From an uncultured Bryobacteraceae bacterium (GTDB taxonomy: Bacteria; Acidobacteriota; Terriglobia; Bryobacterales; Bryobacteraceae), in NCBI GenBank assembly GCA_937920635.1, contig CAKZUE010000020.1, forward strand, positions 81,520-145,519: DNA of 64,000 nt, in the 5' to 3' direction. This document shows, one piece after another, positions 1-8,646 of this stretch. How positions within the stretch are numbered: the stretch's first letter is position 1; each line of letters opens with the position of its first letter. Both the position numbers and the translations under genes were made by a program. A model generated the notes under the pieces. The model was not told where the DNA came from. It was given only the letters and a program-made list of their open reading frames with translations, and searched no databases.

Positions 1-891
1 GGATTCACCGAGGCCGGCCGTTCTCAGGAGCCGGGAACCCGCAATCCGTGGTGGCCCTTCCGCCGCGCCGACAGCCTTGCCGGATCCTCCATGTTCTGGC
101 TGCCCGTGTCAAACTTCCCCGTGCGCAGCCAGGAGAAGCAGTGGCTGCTGGGGTTCTTCGCGCTTTTCAGCGAAGGGCTGAAAAATCTCCTCGAATTCCG
201 GCAGGAAAACTTTCTGAATTTCGATCACCTTTACCCGCATTTGCAGGATCCGTTTCTCCGACACACCATGGAGTTCAACCCGATCCCGGGCATGCTGGTG
301 GAGCCATCGAAACCGCTGTTCCGGCCGCCCACAGAGGAGCAGTTGCGCGAGGTCATGGAATCCGGCGATGCTTCCAGAATCCGCAACGCCCCCAAGAACA
401 TCGCTTACTGGCTCGCGAAGAAGAAGGGGCTCCGCCAGATGGAGGTATTCTTCGGCTTTGGGGCGATGGTGTCACTGTGGCTACCAGTGACCGACGAAAC
501 CCGCCCGCCTGACTTCCGCCTTCCGAAGAAGGCTTTGAAGAACCCCGCCTTCGCGGGACTCGACCTGGAAGCCGAGATCGAATTCACCTATTCCCTCCGC
601 GACCCGTTTCTGCCGAAAAGCAAGCAACTGTTCGCCCCCGATATGGCCGGCGATCCCCAGTATGGCGGCACGCCGTTCGCCGTCCCGCTGCTCACCGCGC
701 AGGATGTGTTCTACGCCCGCGGCGAGCAGCGCGAGGCATGGCTGGAACTGTTCGGCGCATACGCATCGGAAAGCCGCGCCGACCAGGGCATACTGCTCTG
801 GGGGCGGAAAGACGTGGAACCCGTCGTGTTGGAGTGCCTGCGCATTCTGCACGAACAGGATCTCAAGTACCCGACGGTGCCGCAGCCATGA
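1..891 (+). CDS. T6SS-linked protein of unknown function, copy A1 (5' end outside window)
   Basis: The function is not recognised. The reading frame is open to the window edge with no ATG, GTG or TTG in positions 1-90, and the residues encoded there (NPWWPFRRADSL) match the N-terminus of a second copy at 11069-11935, so the ATG at 91 is internal and the gene is 5'-truncated by the window. Features shared with that copy are an N-terminal W-L-P segment, an R-x-Q-E-(K/R)-x-W-L helix, a G-F-G turn followed by hydrophobic residues, and a C-terminal D-x-G-(I/M)-L-L strand. There is no signal peptide or membrane segment, so it is probably cytoplasmic. The stop overlaps the next start by 4 bases (ATGA). 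Its place directly before tssK suggests a T6SS-related role; an immunity, adaptor or accessory baseplate protein are all possible, and none is shown. Confidence 0.75.
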   Translation, partial: GFTEAGRSQEPGTRNPWWPFRRADSLAGSSMFWLPVSNFPVRSQEKQWLLGFFALFSEGLKNLLEFRQENFLNFDHLYPHLQDPFLRHTMEFNPIPGMLVEPSKPLFRPPTEEQLREVMESGDASRIRNAPKNIAYWLAKKKGLRQMEVFFGFGAMVSLWLPVTDETRPPDFRLPKKALKNPAFAGLDLEAEIEFTYSLRDPFLPKSKQLFAPDMAGDPQYGGTPFAVPLLTAQDVFYARGEQREAWLELFGAYASESRADQGILLWGRKDVEPVVLECLRILHEQDLKYPTVPQP

Positions 892-1664
892 AGAAGTTCC
901 CCTGGAAACCCGCCGCGGCCGAGCTCCCTTCCCCGGAAGGCTGGACCCTCTGCCTGTTCCGTTATCCGAAGGGCGTGCCTGCCGCGGATGAAGACCGCCC
1001 CCTCCTGTGGAAGATCTTCGAGCCTTTTCTTGCTGAAATCCTGAAGGAGTATGCTGGCTTTCACCCGCATGGGCTGATCCAGTACAACCAGCTCAACCAG
1101 GGCGACGCATCGAGCATCATGAGCGCGAACTTCATGGCGTGGGGCATCGACAGCGGGCTGGGCTACTGGCCGGAACGGGAACCGCCCACGCTCTGGACCG
1201 AAGAGGATTTCACCGAACTCGACATCGGCGAAATGCCCCGCCCCCTCATGCACCAGGTCTTCGGCATCAACAAAGGGCTGCCCGCCATCCAGGAGGCGTT
1301 CCAGCTTCTGCTGGGACTCGGGCCCATGGTGTTCACGCTGTCGGAGGACTCGGTCCAGAAAGTAAAAGAGCGCGCCACGGCGCTGTTCGGCCCGCTGATC
1401 GAAGAGCCGGCGCTGCGCATGTTCGCCTATTACTACCCGCTTCTCTGCGCCGCCACGTTCGCTCCCGAGAACGAAAAGAAGCTGAACGAGTGGACTTGCG
1501 GCATCCATTTCTTCCTCCGCGAGAGCCCCGAGGAGAAAGGCATTTTCATCGCCTCCAGGCGCCCGCTTGACCGCGTCTGGCAGGCTGCCGGCGCCGTCGA
1601 GTCTGAGCCCGGCGTCTGGACCTGGCCGTCTGAACCGCCTGGAAAGGCAGAAACACAGGACTAA
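888..1664 (+). CDS. T6SS-linked protein of unknown function, copy B1
   Basis: A 258-residue protein. The ATG at 888 overlaps the upstream stop, which argues for translational coupling; the frame is open further upstream but that part is a shadow of gene A1. It resembles B2 at 11932-12726 around the segments P-P-T-L-W-(T/R)-x-E-(D/E)-F and M-x-R-P, and both end in a E-(E/D)-(K/R)-G-(I/L) strand that is also present in the A copies. The four proteins may therefore be distant members of one superfamily. It has no signal peptide or transmembrane segment. tssK starts 4 bases after its stop, so A1, B1 and tssK are probably one transcript. The function is unknown. Confidence 0.75.
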   Translation: MKKFPWKPAAAELPSPEGWTLCLFRYPKGVPAADEDRPLLWKIFEPFLAEILKEYAGFHPHGLIQYNQLNQGDASSIMSANFMAWGIDSGLGYWPEREPPTLWTEEDFTELDIGEMPRPLMHQVFGINKGLPAIQEAFQLLLGLGPMVFTLSEDSVQKVKERATALFGPLIEEPALRMFAYYYPLLCAATFAPENEKKLNEWTCGIHFFLRESPEEKGIFIASRRPLDRVWQAAGAVESEPGVWTWPSEPPGKAETQD

Positions 1665-1668
1665 CCCG

Positions 1669-3612
1669 ATGAACTCCAGCGATCTGAAACTGCGAAGCGT
1701 CAACTGGGAGCATGGCATGCTCCTCACGCCGGATCACTTCCTCCGGCAGGAACGCTACTTCGACTCGCTCTTCCTCTGGACGCTGCGCTACATGACCAAC
1801 GCGCGCGGCCTGGTCGGCCCCGGCCCGCGCGTGGCGGAAAACGAAATCGGCGCGGCGCGCTACGACCCCGTCGTCAGCCTCCACGAGGACGAAGAGCAGC
1901 TCACCATCACCGTGTCGCAGTGCCGCGGCGTCACCGCGGCCGGCTGCATCATCGACATCGACCCTGCGAGCCCTGTCTCGCGCAGCTTCCCCAAGAGCGA
2001 TCTGGAAGGCGTGCAGGAGGCGCCCGTCTACATTCTCGCCACGCCCCACGAGAAGCAGGTTGCCGAGGGCGAGGGCGATGAATTCAACCCGCAGATGCAG
2101 ACCGAGCGGCAATGGAACTACCGCATCAGCCTCCAGCCTTCGGCCGACTCCATCCCTTACGCTCTCGTGACGGCGCAGATCCGCCGCCAGCGATACGGAG
2201 CGGGGTACGAAAAGAACCCCGACTTCATCCCCGCCTGCACCACGATGGCCTCCCACAGCGAGCTCGCCGCGGGCTACCGCAAGATCGTCGAAGAGGCCAC
2301 CTTCCTAGCCGAGCGTTACGCCGAGCTGCACCGCGCCATGCGCGAGTACCTCATTCTGTTCACCGAGCGCGGCATCGAAACCGAGGTCGACACGCAGACG
2401 GTGCAGTTCGTCGACCGCATGGTGGCCGCGCTCCAGGATCTGGTGTACGAGCTGCTCGACTACTCGCAGCCGCCGCAGCGCTTCTTTGGCCAGCTCCGTA
2501 AGTTCCTGCATTCGGCCGCGGTCTATTTCGATCTGACCCCGGGATTGCAGACCTACTACGACACGTTGAAAGAGGTTGGCGAGACGGAGTTCATTCAGCT
2601 CATCAACCAGCAGAAGCGGATCCTGCGCATGACGCGCACCTGGCGCGTGCAGGACGATCTCGGCATCGAAGTCCGCTCATCGCTTGCGTCGCTGGCCGCC
2701 CTTCAGCGTCTGGAGCGCGCGCTGGAAGGCAAGTACGTCGACTTCCGCGTCAGCCCGCAACTGGAGGCGATGAACTTCGTCTTTGACCGCGGCGGCAACG
2801 TGCTGTACAAGCTCGCCGCCAAGCCCAGCCGCGTGCAGGGCGTCGGCGACGACATGGTCACCTTCTTCAGCCAGTTGCGGCTGGAAGGACGCGACAAATA
2901 CCGCCTGATCCTGGTCGGCGAACTGAATGCCGCGTTCGAAAAAGGCATGAGAATTCCTGCTGAAATCCGCATTAATGAAGGCAGCGGTTTCCAGCGCGCT
3001 CCGCTGAATCTGATCAGCGAATCGGTCATTCCGGGCCAGACCAATTTCGAATTCGACTTCGAAGCGCCTGACGTGCCCACGATCACCGATCTGCGCGTGG
3101 CCGTGCCGGCGCACATTCCCATCCGGACGGCGCTGCTGTTCAACCGCCACCGCTTCTATGCGGGGCGCTCGCAGGAGCCGTCAGCCCGGGGGGTGCAGCC
3201 GATGGAGCGGATCGTCGAACCGGCGCCCCCGCCGCCCGCTGCTGCGCCCGCTCCGCCGCCCTACGCACCGCCGCAGCCGCCTCCGCAGGCTGTGCCTCCC
3301 CAGTATCCGCCGCCGCAAGCCGCGCCGCCCCCGCCGTATGGGGCGCCGCCGCGCCCGGCGCCTTATCCGCCCCAGGGTCCGCCCCCCCCTGCCGGACCGC
3401 CCCCGTATCAGCCACCCCCTCCGCCTGCTGAGGAGCCCAAGCGCGGCGGGGCGCCCTGGGAGTTTTTCCGCCGCGCGCCCAGCGCGCCGGAGCCGCCCGT
3501 CGAACCGCCGCCGCAGGCGCCGCCCGGGCGTCCGGCGCCGCCCCGCCCGCGTTTCGACCAGGGCGAAGAGCAGCCTCCGCAGCCGCCTCCGCGCCGGCGC
3601 AGGTTGGAATGA
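1669..3612 (+). CDS. tssK: T6SS baseplate subunit TssK with long proline-rich tail
   Basis: TssK (ImpJ/VasE family) links the T6SS baseplate to the membrane complex in the cytoplasm. The N-terminus carries the family pattern W-x-x-G-M-L-L-x-P-x-H-F-x-x-Q (residues about 11-26). The recognisable TssK body runs to about residue 505. The ATG at 1669 starts the family N-terminus (MNSSDLKLRSVNW); longer in-frame starts run back through gene B1. The protein is 647 residues, while typical TssK is about 440-460. The excess is a low-complexity tail from about residue 515 to the end, mostly Pro with Ala, Gln, Tyr and Arg. That tail is unusual and could be disordered or bind a partner. It is preceded by the A1-B1 pair and followed by a strong hairpin and clpV. 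Confidence 0.92.
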   Translation: MNSSDLKLRSVNWEHGMLLTPDHFLRQERYFDSLFLWTLRYMTNARGLVGPGPRVAENEIGAARYDPVVSLHEDEEQLTITVSQCRGVTAAGCIIDIDPASPVSRSFPKSDLEGVQEAPVYILATPHEKQVAEGEGDEFNPQMQTERQWNYRISLQPSADSIPYALVTAQIRRQRYGAGYEKNPDFIPACTTMASHSELAAGYRKIVEEATFLAERYAELHRAMREYLILFTERGIETEVDTQTVQFVDRMVAALQDLVYELLDYSQPPQRFFGQLRKFLHSAAVYFDLTPGLQTYYDTLKEVGETEFIQLINQQKRILRMTRTWRVQDDLGIEVRSSLASLAALQRLERALEGKYVDFRVSPQLEAMNFVFDRGGNVLYKLAAKPSRVQGVGDDMVTFFSQLRLEGRDKYRLILVGELNAAFEKGMRIPAEIRINEGSGFQRAPLNLISESVIPGQTNFEFDFEAPDVPTITDLRVAVPAHIPIRTALLFNRHRFYAGRSQEPSARGVQPMERIVEPAPPPPAAAPAPPPYAPPQPPPQAVPPQYPPPQAAPPPPYGAPPRPAPYPPQGPPPPAGPPPYQPPPPPAEEPKRGGAPWEFFRRAPSAPEPPVEPPPQAPPGRPAPPRPRFDQGEEQPPQPPPRRRRLE

Positions 3613-3618
3613 GGTATC

Positions 3619-3650
3619 GCGGGACGCCCGCCGGCGTCCCGCTTCGTTGT
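3619..3650 (+). terminator. Hairpin terminator or attenuator between tssK and clpV
   Basis: A perfect 10-base-pair inverted repeat (GCGGGACGCC, loop CGCC, GGCGTCCCGC) starts 6 bases after the tssK stop and is followed by the T-rich stretch TTCGTTGTTT. It looks like an intrinsic terminator that would end or reduce transcription before clpV. Confidence 0.7.
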
Positions 3651-3690
3651 TTAATAGACAGACAGTCCGCTATCGCCCAGGAGGAAACCC

Positions 3691-6375
3691 GTGGCCATCG
3701 ACCTCGACAAGATCTCCAACGAGCTGGAGGACGCCCTCGAACGCTCCCGCATGCTCGCCGAGCAGCGCAAGCAGGCGCAGATCACGCCGCTGCACATGCT
3801 CTTCGTGCTGCTCGACGCCGAGTCGCCGCTCGCCGCCGTGCTCGACAAGTCCGGCATCGCCGTCGACGCCCTGCTGGAAACGTTCGCCACCCGGCTGAAC
3901 ACGGAAAAGAACTCGCCGCTGGAGCCGGGACGCCGCCCCACGGCTTCGTCCGCGCTGCGCAACCTGATCGAGAAATCGTTCGACATGATGGAGCGCCGCG
4001 GCGCCGAGCGCGCCGAGCCCATCGACTTCATCATGGCTGCCGTCGAATACGGCGAAGAAGCCCTGCGCGGCGACCTGCGCCAGAACGGCCTCACCAAGCA
4101 GGCCATCGAAAAAACCGTTGAAACCCGCGCCGAAATGGGCGAAACCCTCGGCGAGAAACAGGCAGGAAGATCCATGCCCGGCGCCGCGCCCAAGCCGCTT
4201 ACGGGAGGCAAACTGCTGGAGAAATACGGCCGCGACCTCACCGCCGCCGCCGCCCGCGGCGAATTGATGCCCGTCATCGGACGCGACGACGAAATCCGCC
4301 AGGTCATCCAGACGCTGCTGCGCAAGAGCAAGAACAACCCCGTGGTCGTCGGCGAGCCCGGGACCGGAAAGACGGCCATCGCCGAAGGGCTCGCCCAGCG
4401 CATCGCCGCCGGGGACGTGCCCGAATCGCTGAAGAAGTGCAGGGTCATCGCGCTTGATCTCACCGCCATGGTCGCCGGCGCCAAGTACCGCGGCGAATTT
4501 GAAGAACGCATCAAGGGCGTTGTCGATGAAGTCCGCGCCCGCAAGGGCGAGATCATCCTGTTCCTCGACGAGCTCCACACTCTCGTCGGCGCGGGCGGCA
4601 CCGAGGGCGGCATGGACGCCGCCAACATCCTCAAGCCCGCGCTGGCGCGCGGCGAGCTGCGATGCCTCGGCGCCACCACCTTCGACGAGTACCGCGAGAA
4701 GATCGAGAAGGACGGCGCGCTGGCCCGGCGTTTCGACACCGTTCAGATCAAGGAGCCGACCGACGAGATGATGATGGTCGTGCTCCGGGGGCTGAGGCCG
4801 CGCTTCGAGGCCTTCCACGGCGTCAAGCTCACCGATGACGCGCTTCAGGCGGCCATCAAGCTCAGCCGCCGTTACATCCGCGGGCGCTGGATGCCGGACA
4901 AGGCCATCGACGTGGTCGACCAGGCGTGCGCCCGCATCCGCATGCAGAAGGAGTCCAAGCCCACCCATATCGACCAGAAAGAACGCCTGCTGTTGCGGAA
5001 GAAAGCGGAACTGGAGGCGCTCGAGTCCTCCGCCTCCACGCCCGCCGCGCTGAAAGCCGTCGAGACGCTGCGCAGCGAAATCGCCGCCATCGAGCCGCAG
5101 GTGACCAAGCTGGTCGAGGATTGGAACAACCAGAAGAACGCCCTCGACATGCTTCAGAAAACGAAGCAGGCCATCCAGGAGCAGTCGGCGGCGCTGGAAG
5201 CCGCCGAGAAGAAGGGCGACATCGCCAAGGCGGCCGAGATCCGGTACGGGTCGCTCAAGTACCTGGAGCAGCAGCTTGCCGATCTGGAAAAGCAGACCGC
5301 CGGCATCAGCCTGGTGCCGGACACGGTGATGCCGGAGCATGTGGCGGAAGTGATCGCCGAGATGACCGGCATTCCGTCCAACCGCATGATGGAGAGCGAA
5401 AAAGAGAGGCTCATGAAGCTCGAAGAGCGCCTCGGCGAGCGCGTCTTCGGCCAGGACGAGGCCGTCAGCGCGGTGGCCGACGCCGCCCGCCGCATGCGCG
5501 CCGACCTGCAACCGGGGCGCAAGCCCAACAGCTTTCTCTTCGTCGGCCCCACGGGCGTCGGCAAGACGGAGCTGGCCAAGGCGCTGGCGGAGGCGCTGTT
5601 CGACGACGAGAACGCGCTCATCCGGATCGACATGGGCGAGTACAAGGACAAGTCCTCCGTCTCGGGCCTCATCGGCAGCCGCCCCGGACTGGTCGGCAGC
5701 GAGGAGGGCGGCTTCCTCACCGAGCAGGTGCGGCGCAACCCCTATTCGATCGTTCTCTTCGACGAAGTGGAGAAGGGCGCGCCCGAGATCCTCGACCTGC
5801 TGCTCGGAGTTCTTGACGAAGGCCGGCTCACCGATGCCAAAGGCCGCTTCTGCGACTTCTCCAACACGATGGTGCTGTTCACGTCGAACCTCGGAGTGCG
5901 CGAGGCGATCGAAGTGAGCGACGATCCGCAGGAGCAGAAGAACGTGATTCTCGAAGTTGTGAAACGGAGCCTGCGGCCGGAGCTGTTCAACCGCATTGGC
6001 CAGGTGGTCACGTTCAATCCGCTGACCGCGAACGAGCTCGAGGCGATCGTGATGAAGAACTTCAACCAGGTCCGGAAGAAGCTCGCCGAGGACCGCGAGA
6101 TCGGCCTGGAGATGACGCCCGAGGCGCTGGCCTACCTCGCCAAAGAGTCCTACGACCCCGCCTACGGCGCGCGTCCGGTGCAGCGGACCATGCAGCAGTT
6201 AGTGCTCTCGCCGCTGGCGGGCATCATTCTGTCCGGCGAGGTCATCTCCGGGCAGACGATCCGCATCGAATACGATCCGGGCGAAGAGAAGGTCATTGAA
6301 GGCGCCGAGGGCGCCGAGCCGGTCACCGTGCGCGAAGGGGAGGGGTTGACGTTCGGCATCGTCGGAGCGGACTGA
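3691..6375 (+). CDS. clpV: T6SS AAA+ ATPase ClpV (TssH)
   Basis: A ClpB/ClpV-type AAA+ ATPase of 894 residues; in T6SS it disassembles contracted sheath in the cytoplasm. It has an N-terminal Clp repeat domain (about 1-160), a first nucleotide-binding domain with Walker A GEPGTGKT (about 221-228) and Walker B FLDELH, a coiled-coil middle domain (about 400-545), a second domain with Walker A GPTGVGKT (about 619-626) and FDEVEK, and a C-terminal D2-small domain. The start is GTG at 3691 with a strong AGGAGG 6 bases upstream. Sequence alone does not fully separate ClpV from ClpB; the tssK, fha and vgrG neighbours favour ClpV. Confidence 0.88.
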   Translation: MAIDLDKISNELEDALERSRMLAEQRKQAQITPLHMLFVLLDAESPLAAVLDKSGIAVDALLETFATRLNTEKNSPLEPGRRPTASSALRNLIEKSFDMMERRGAERAEPIDFIMAAVEYGEEALRGDLRQNGLTKQAIEKTVETRAEMGETLGEKQAGRSMPGAAPKPLTGGKLLEKYGRDLTAAAARGELMPVIGRDDEIRQVIQTLLRKSKNNPVVVGEPGTGKTAIAEGLAQRIAAGDVPESLKKCRVIALDLTAMVAGAKYRGEFEERIKGVVDEVRARKGEIILFLDELHTLVGAGGTEGGMDAANILKPALARGELRCLGATTFDEYREKIEKDGALARRFDTVQIKEPTDEMMMVVLRGLRPRFEAFHGVKLTDDALQAAIKLSRRYIRGRWMPDKAIDVVDQACARIRMQKESKPTHIDQKERLLLRKKAELEALESSASTPAALKAVETLRSEIAAIEPQVTKLVEDWNNQKNALDMLQKTKQAIQEQSAALEAAEKKGDIAKAAEIRYGSLKYLEQQLADLEKQTAGISLVPDTVMPEHVAEVIAEMTGIPSNRMMESEKERLMKLEERLGERVFGQDEAVSAVADAARRMRADLQPGRKPNSFLFVGPTGVGKTELAKALAEALFDDENALIRIDMGEYKDKSSVSGLIGSRPGLVGSEEGGFLTEQVRRNPYSIVLFDEVEKGAPEILDLLLGVLDEGRLTDAKGRFCDFSNTMVLFTSNLGVREAIEVSDDPQEQKNVILEVVKRSLRPELFNRIGQVVTFNPLTANELEAIVMKNFNQVRKKLAEDREIGLEMTPEALAYLAKESYDPAYGARPVQRTMQQLVLSPLAGIILSGEVISGQTIRIEYDPGEEKVIEGAEGAEPVTVREGEGLTFGIVGAD

Positions 6376-6459
6376 AGACGTGCAGCCGCCGGCCGATTCC
6401 TCCCGCGTTCTTCGTAATGATAATAGGGAGGGCGGCCGCCGGCCGTGAAAGGATCGACC

Positions 6460-8541
6460 ATGAAACGGTTCGCTGTCATTCCAGCAGCGTGGCTCCTTTT
6501 CGGGCTGCTGCCCGCGCAAGGGCCGGCGCCGGGCGAGAGCTGGATCATCCTTCACGACGGGGAGTCGCACTACGGCTGGACTCCTTCGGGCACGGCGTGG
6601 TCAGCCTCGCGCGGGGTGCTCGCCGCCGACGGCGGCAGCGGCGGCACGCTCCGCTCCAATACACCTTTCACCGATTTTGTTTTGCAGTTCGAGATCCGCG
6701 CGGAAAAGAGCGCGGGTGGCGCTCTTTACGTCCGCGCCGCGCGCGAAGGCAACCCAAAGGAGACGGGCTGGGGTGTGGATTTCTCCTCCCTGGCCTCCAC
6801 CACATGGGTGCCCGTGGAAGTCGAGGCCAGCGGCGCTGGAGTGGGCGTGCGCGCCTCGGGCCGAATAGTGGATCACTCCTCGGCGCCCGTCGCTCCGGCA
6901 GGTTACTTTGTGCTGGAAGCCAAAGCCGGAGGGCGCGTCGAGATCCGCAACATGCGGCTGCGCCTGCTCAAGCCCGACAGCCTCTTCAACGGCAATGATC
7001 TTTCCGGCTGGAAATCCACGGGCGAACCTGCCAAACAGAAAGGCGGGCTGGGCAAGTTGTTCGGCGGCGGCAAGCCGAAAGAGGCCAAGTGGACGGTGGT
7101 CCGCGGCATGATCCACGGCGCCGACGGCCCCGGACAGCTCGAATCGCTCCTTCAGTTCGGCGACTTCATCCTGCAAGCTGATGTGCGGATCAACTCGAAG
7201 CGCGCCGATCAGCGCCGCCGTTACGCCATCCTGTTCCGCGGCGATCCCGGGCAGCTCGGCACAGGGTATGAAGTGAACGTTCAGCCCGGCGCCACCGGGG
7301 CTTTGATGGGACTGACAACGGCGCGCAAGAACCTCGGAGCCGCGAATCAGTTCATCACCCTCACCGTCGCCGCCCACGGACGTCATGTGCAGATCTGGAC
7401 GGACGGGATCCTGGTGACCGATTTCAACGACGTCCGCCCGGAAGGCACGGATCCGAAGAAGGCTGCCCGGAGCACTCCGGGCGTCATCGCTTTCTACACG
7501 CCTGAGGACGACGCCGACGTCGACATCCGCAACGTCCGCGCCGTGCAGTTGCCCAAGACCTTCGGGCTTGGCCCGAAGAAGACCGAAGTGACCGCGCTGC
7601 CGCAAGCCCCGACGGCGCCGTCGCTGCCCGCCATGCCCACGCCGCAGGCGCCCGCGGGCCCTGATGCCGGCGCGGCGGCTTTGCAGCAGCAGCTCCAGCA
7701 GCAGCAGATGGCGCAGATGAAACAGGAGCAGCGCACGCAGCAGGAGGCCCAGCTTCTTCAACAGGCGCTGCGCACTACCGACCCTGCCCAGCAGATCGCG
7801 GTTTTCGACCAGATCCTCGCGTTGAACCCGAACAATCAGGTCGCCTTCAACGGACGCAAGGAAGCGGTGGCGAAGCTCGAAGAGCAGCAACGCAAAGAGG
7901 CTGAAAAGGCCGCCGCCAGCTCCCAGCAGGAGCAGGCCGAGCAGGAAAAGCAGATGACGCTGGCGCAGAGCATCCAGTCCGCCGAGTCTGCCTTTCTTGC
8001 CGGCAATCTTCTCGCCGCCGAAAAGGCGCTGAACGCGGCCGAGCGCATCGCGCCCGACAACCCGCAGGTGCAGGCGCTGCGCTCGCGCCTGAATTACGCC
8101 AACCAGCGCCGTTCTTCCATCCTCGCTCTCGGCGCGGCGGGGCTCGGCACGGGCTGCATCGCCCTGCTGGCCTGGATCTTCGCCGCCCGCCGCCGCCGCG
8201 ACCCGTACATTGAAGTGGTCTCCGGCCTCGACAAGGGCAAGCGCTTCAATATCGACAAGGAAGTGGTCATGGTGGGGGCCATCCCCGAAGACGGCGGCAC
8301 GAAAAACGACGTGGTGCTGCGCGACGCCGAGCGCATGATTTCGCGCTTCCATGCCCAATTCCATTACAAGGAAGGCAAGCTTTATATTGTTGACACCAAC
8401 AGCTATAACGGCACATTCGTCGACAAAAAGCGCCTCGAACCCGGCAAGCCCGTGCCTCTGAAGGGCGGCTCCCGCGTCACCTTCGCGGGCACCTGCACCA
8501 TCAAGGTCGGCTTCGAGAGACGCAAGCAGAAGAAGAAGTAA
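6460..8541 (+). CDS. DUF1080-DUF1080-TM-FHA membrane protein of the T6SS locus
   Basis: A 693-residue protein with an unusual domain order. Residues 1-25 form a signal peptide or N-terminal anchor. Residues about 28-165 and 173-365 look like two DUF1080 (LamG-like, 3-keto-disaccharide hydrolase) domains; the second begins with the typical L-F-N-G-x-D-L-S-G-W. A Pro/Gln-rich linker (about 375-430) leads to a coiled-coil/TPR-like stretch (about 430-545), one transmembrane helix (about 551-572) and Arg-rich positive residues. The end (about 580-690) is an FHA domain with I-S-R-F-H-A and N-S-Y-N-G-T-F, but the usual G-R at its first strand reads G-A. Predicted topology is DUF1080 outside and FHA in the cytoplasm. 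FHA proteins are known T6SS regulators (Fha1/TagH); the DUF1080 fusion is not part of any T6SS component I know. The start at 6460 is preferred over GTG 6445 because AAAGGA lies at a good distance. Confidence 0.85.
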   Translation: MKRFAVIPAAWLLFGLLPAQGPAPGESWIILHDGESHYGWTPSGTAWSASRGVLAADGGSGGTLRSNTPFTDFVLQFEIRAEKSAGGALYVRAAREGNPKETGWGVDFSSLASTTWVPVEVEASGAGVGVRASGRIVDHSSAPVAPAGYFVLEAKAGGRVEIRNMRLRLLKPDSLFNGNDLSGWKSTGEPAKQKGGLGKLFGGGKPKEAKWTVVRGMIHGADGPGQLESLLQFGDFILQADVRINSKRADQRRRYAILFRGDPGQLGTGYEVNVQPGATGALMGLTTARKNLGAANQFITLTVAAHGRHVQIWTDGILVTDFNDVRPEGTDPKKAARSTPGVIAFYTPEDDADVDIRNVRAVQLPKTFGLGPKKTEVTALPQAPTAPSLPAMPTPQAPAGPDAGAAALQQQLQQQQMAQMKQEQRTQQEAQLLQQALRTTDPAQQIAVFDQILALNPNNQVAFNGRKEAVAKLEEQQRKEAEKAAASSQQEQAEQEKQMTLAQSIQSAESAFLAGNLLAAEKALNAAERIAPDNPQVQALRSRLNYANQRRSSILALGAAGLGTGCIALLAWIFAARRRRDPYIEVVSGLDKGKRFNIDKEVVMVGAIPEDGGTKNDVVLRDAERMISRFHAQFHYKEGKLYIVDTNSYNGTFVDKKRLEPGKPVPLKGGSRVTFAGTCTIKVGFERRKQKKK

Positions 8542-8595
8542 CCCCGGCAAGGACCACTGATCCTAACATCGTGAATTCCCCGTCCGGGCCGTAGC

Positions 8596-8628
8596 GCCTG
8601 CTTTCCGCGGCTGGAAACGCAGGCTTTT
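8596..8628 (+). terminator. Candidate terminator hairpin between the FHA gene and vgrG
   Basis: GCCTGC-TTTCC is followed after a short loop by GGAAA-C-GCAGGC and then TTTT. The hairpin lies just before the vgrG ribosome-binding site (GGGAGGAGGA, 8629-8638), so it may terminate the upstream transcript or shape the vgrG leader. Confidence 0.5.
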
Positions 8629-8646
8629 GGGAGGAGGACCAGGCGC

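Noticed and set aside
3215..3600. Repetitive CCGCC-rich tract as a DNA repeat element
   Set aside because: It encodes the proline-rich tail of TssK in frame.
3670..5511. Long open frame of 613 codons antisense to clpV
   Set aside because: The complementary frame of a GC-rich gene with strong codon bias; residue composition is abnormal and no domain is visible.
6601..8550. Open frame of 649 codons antisense to the FHA-DUF1080 gene
   Set aside because: Shadow of a real gene with clear domains on the + strand.
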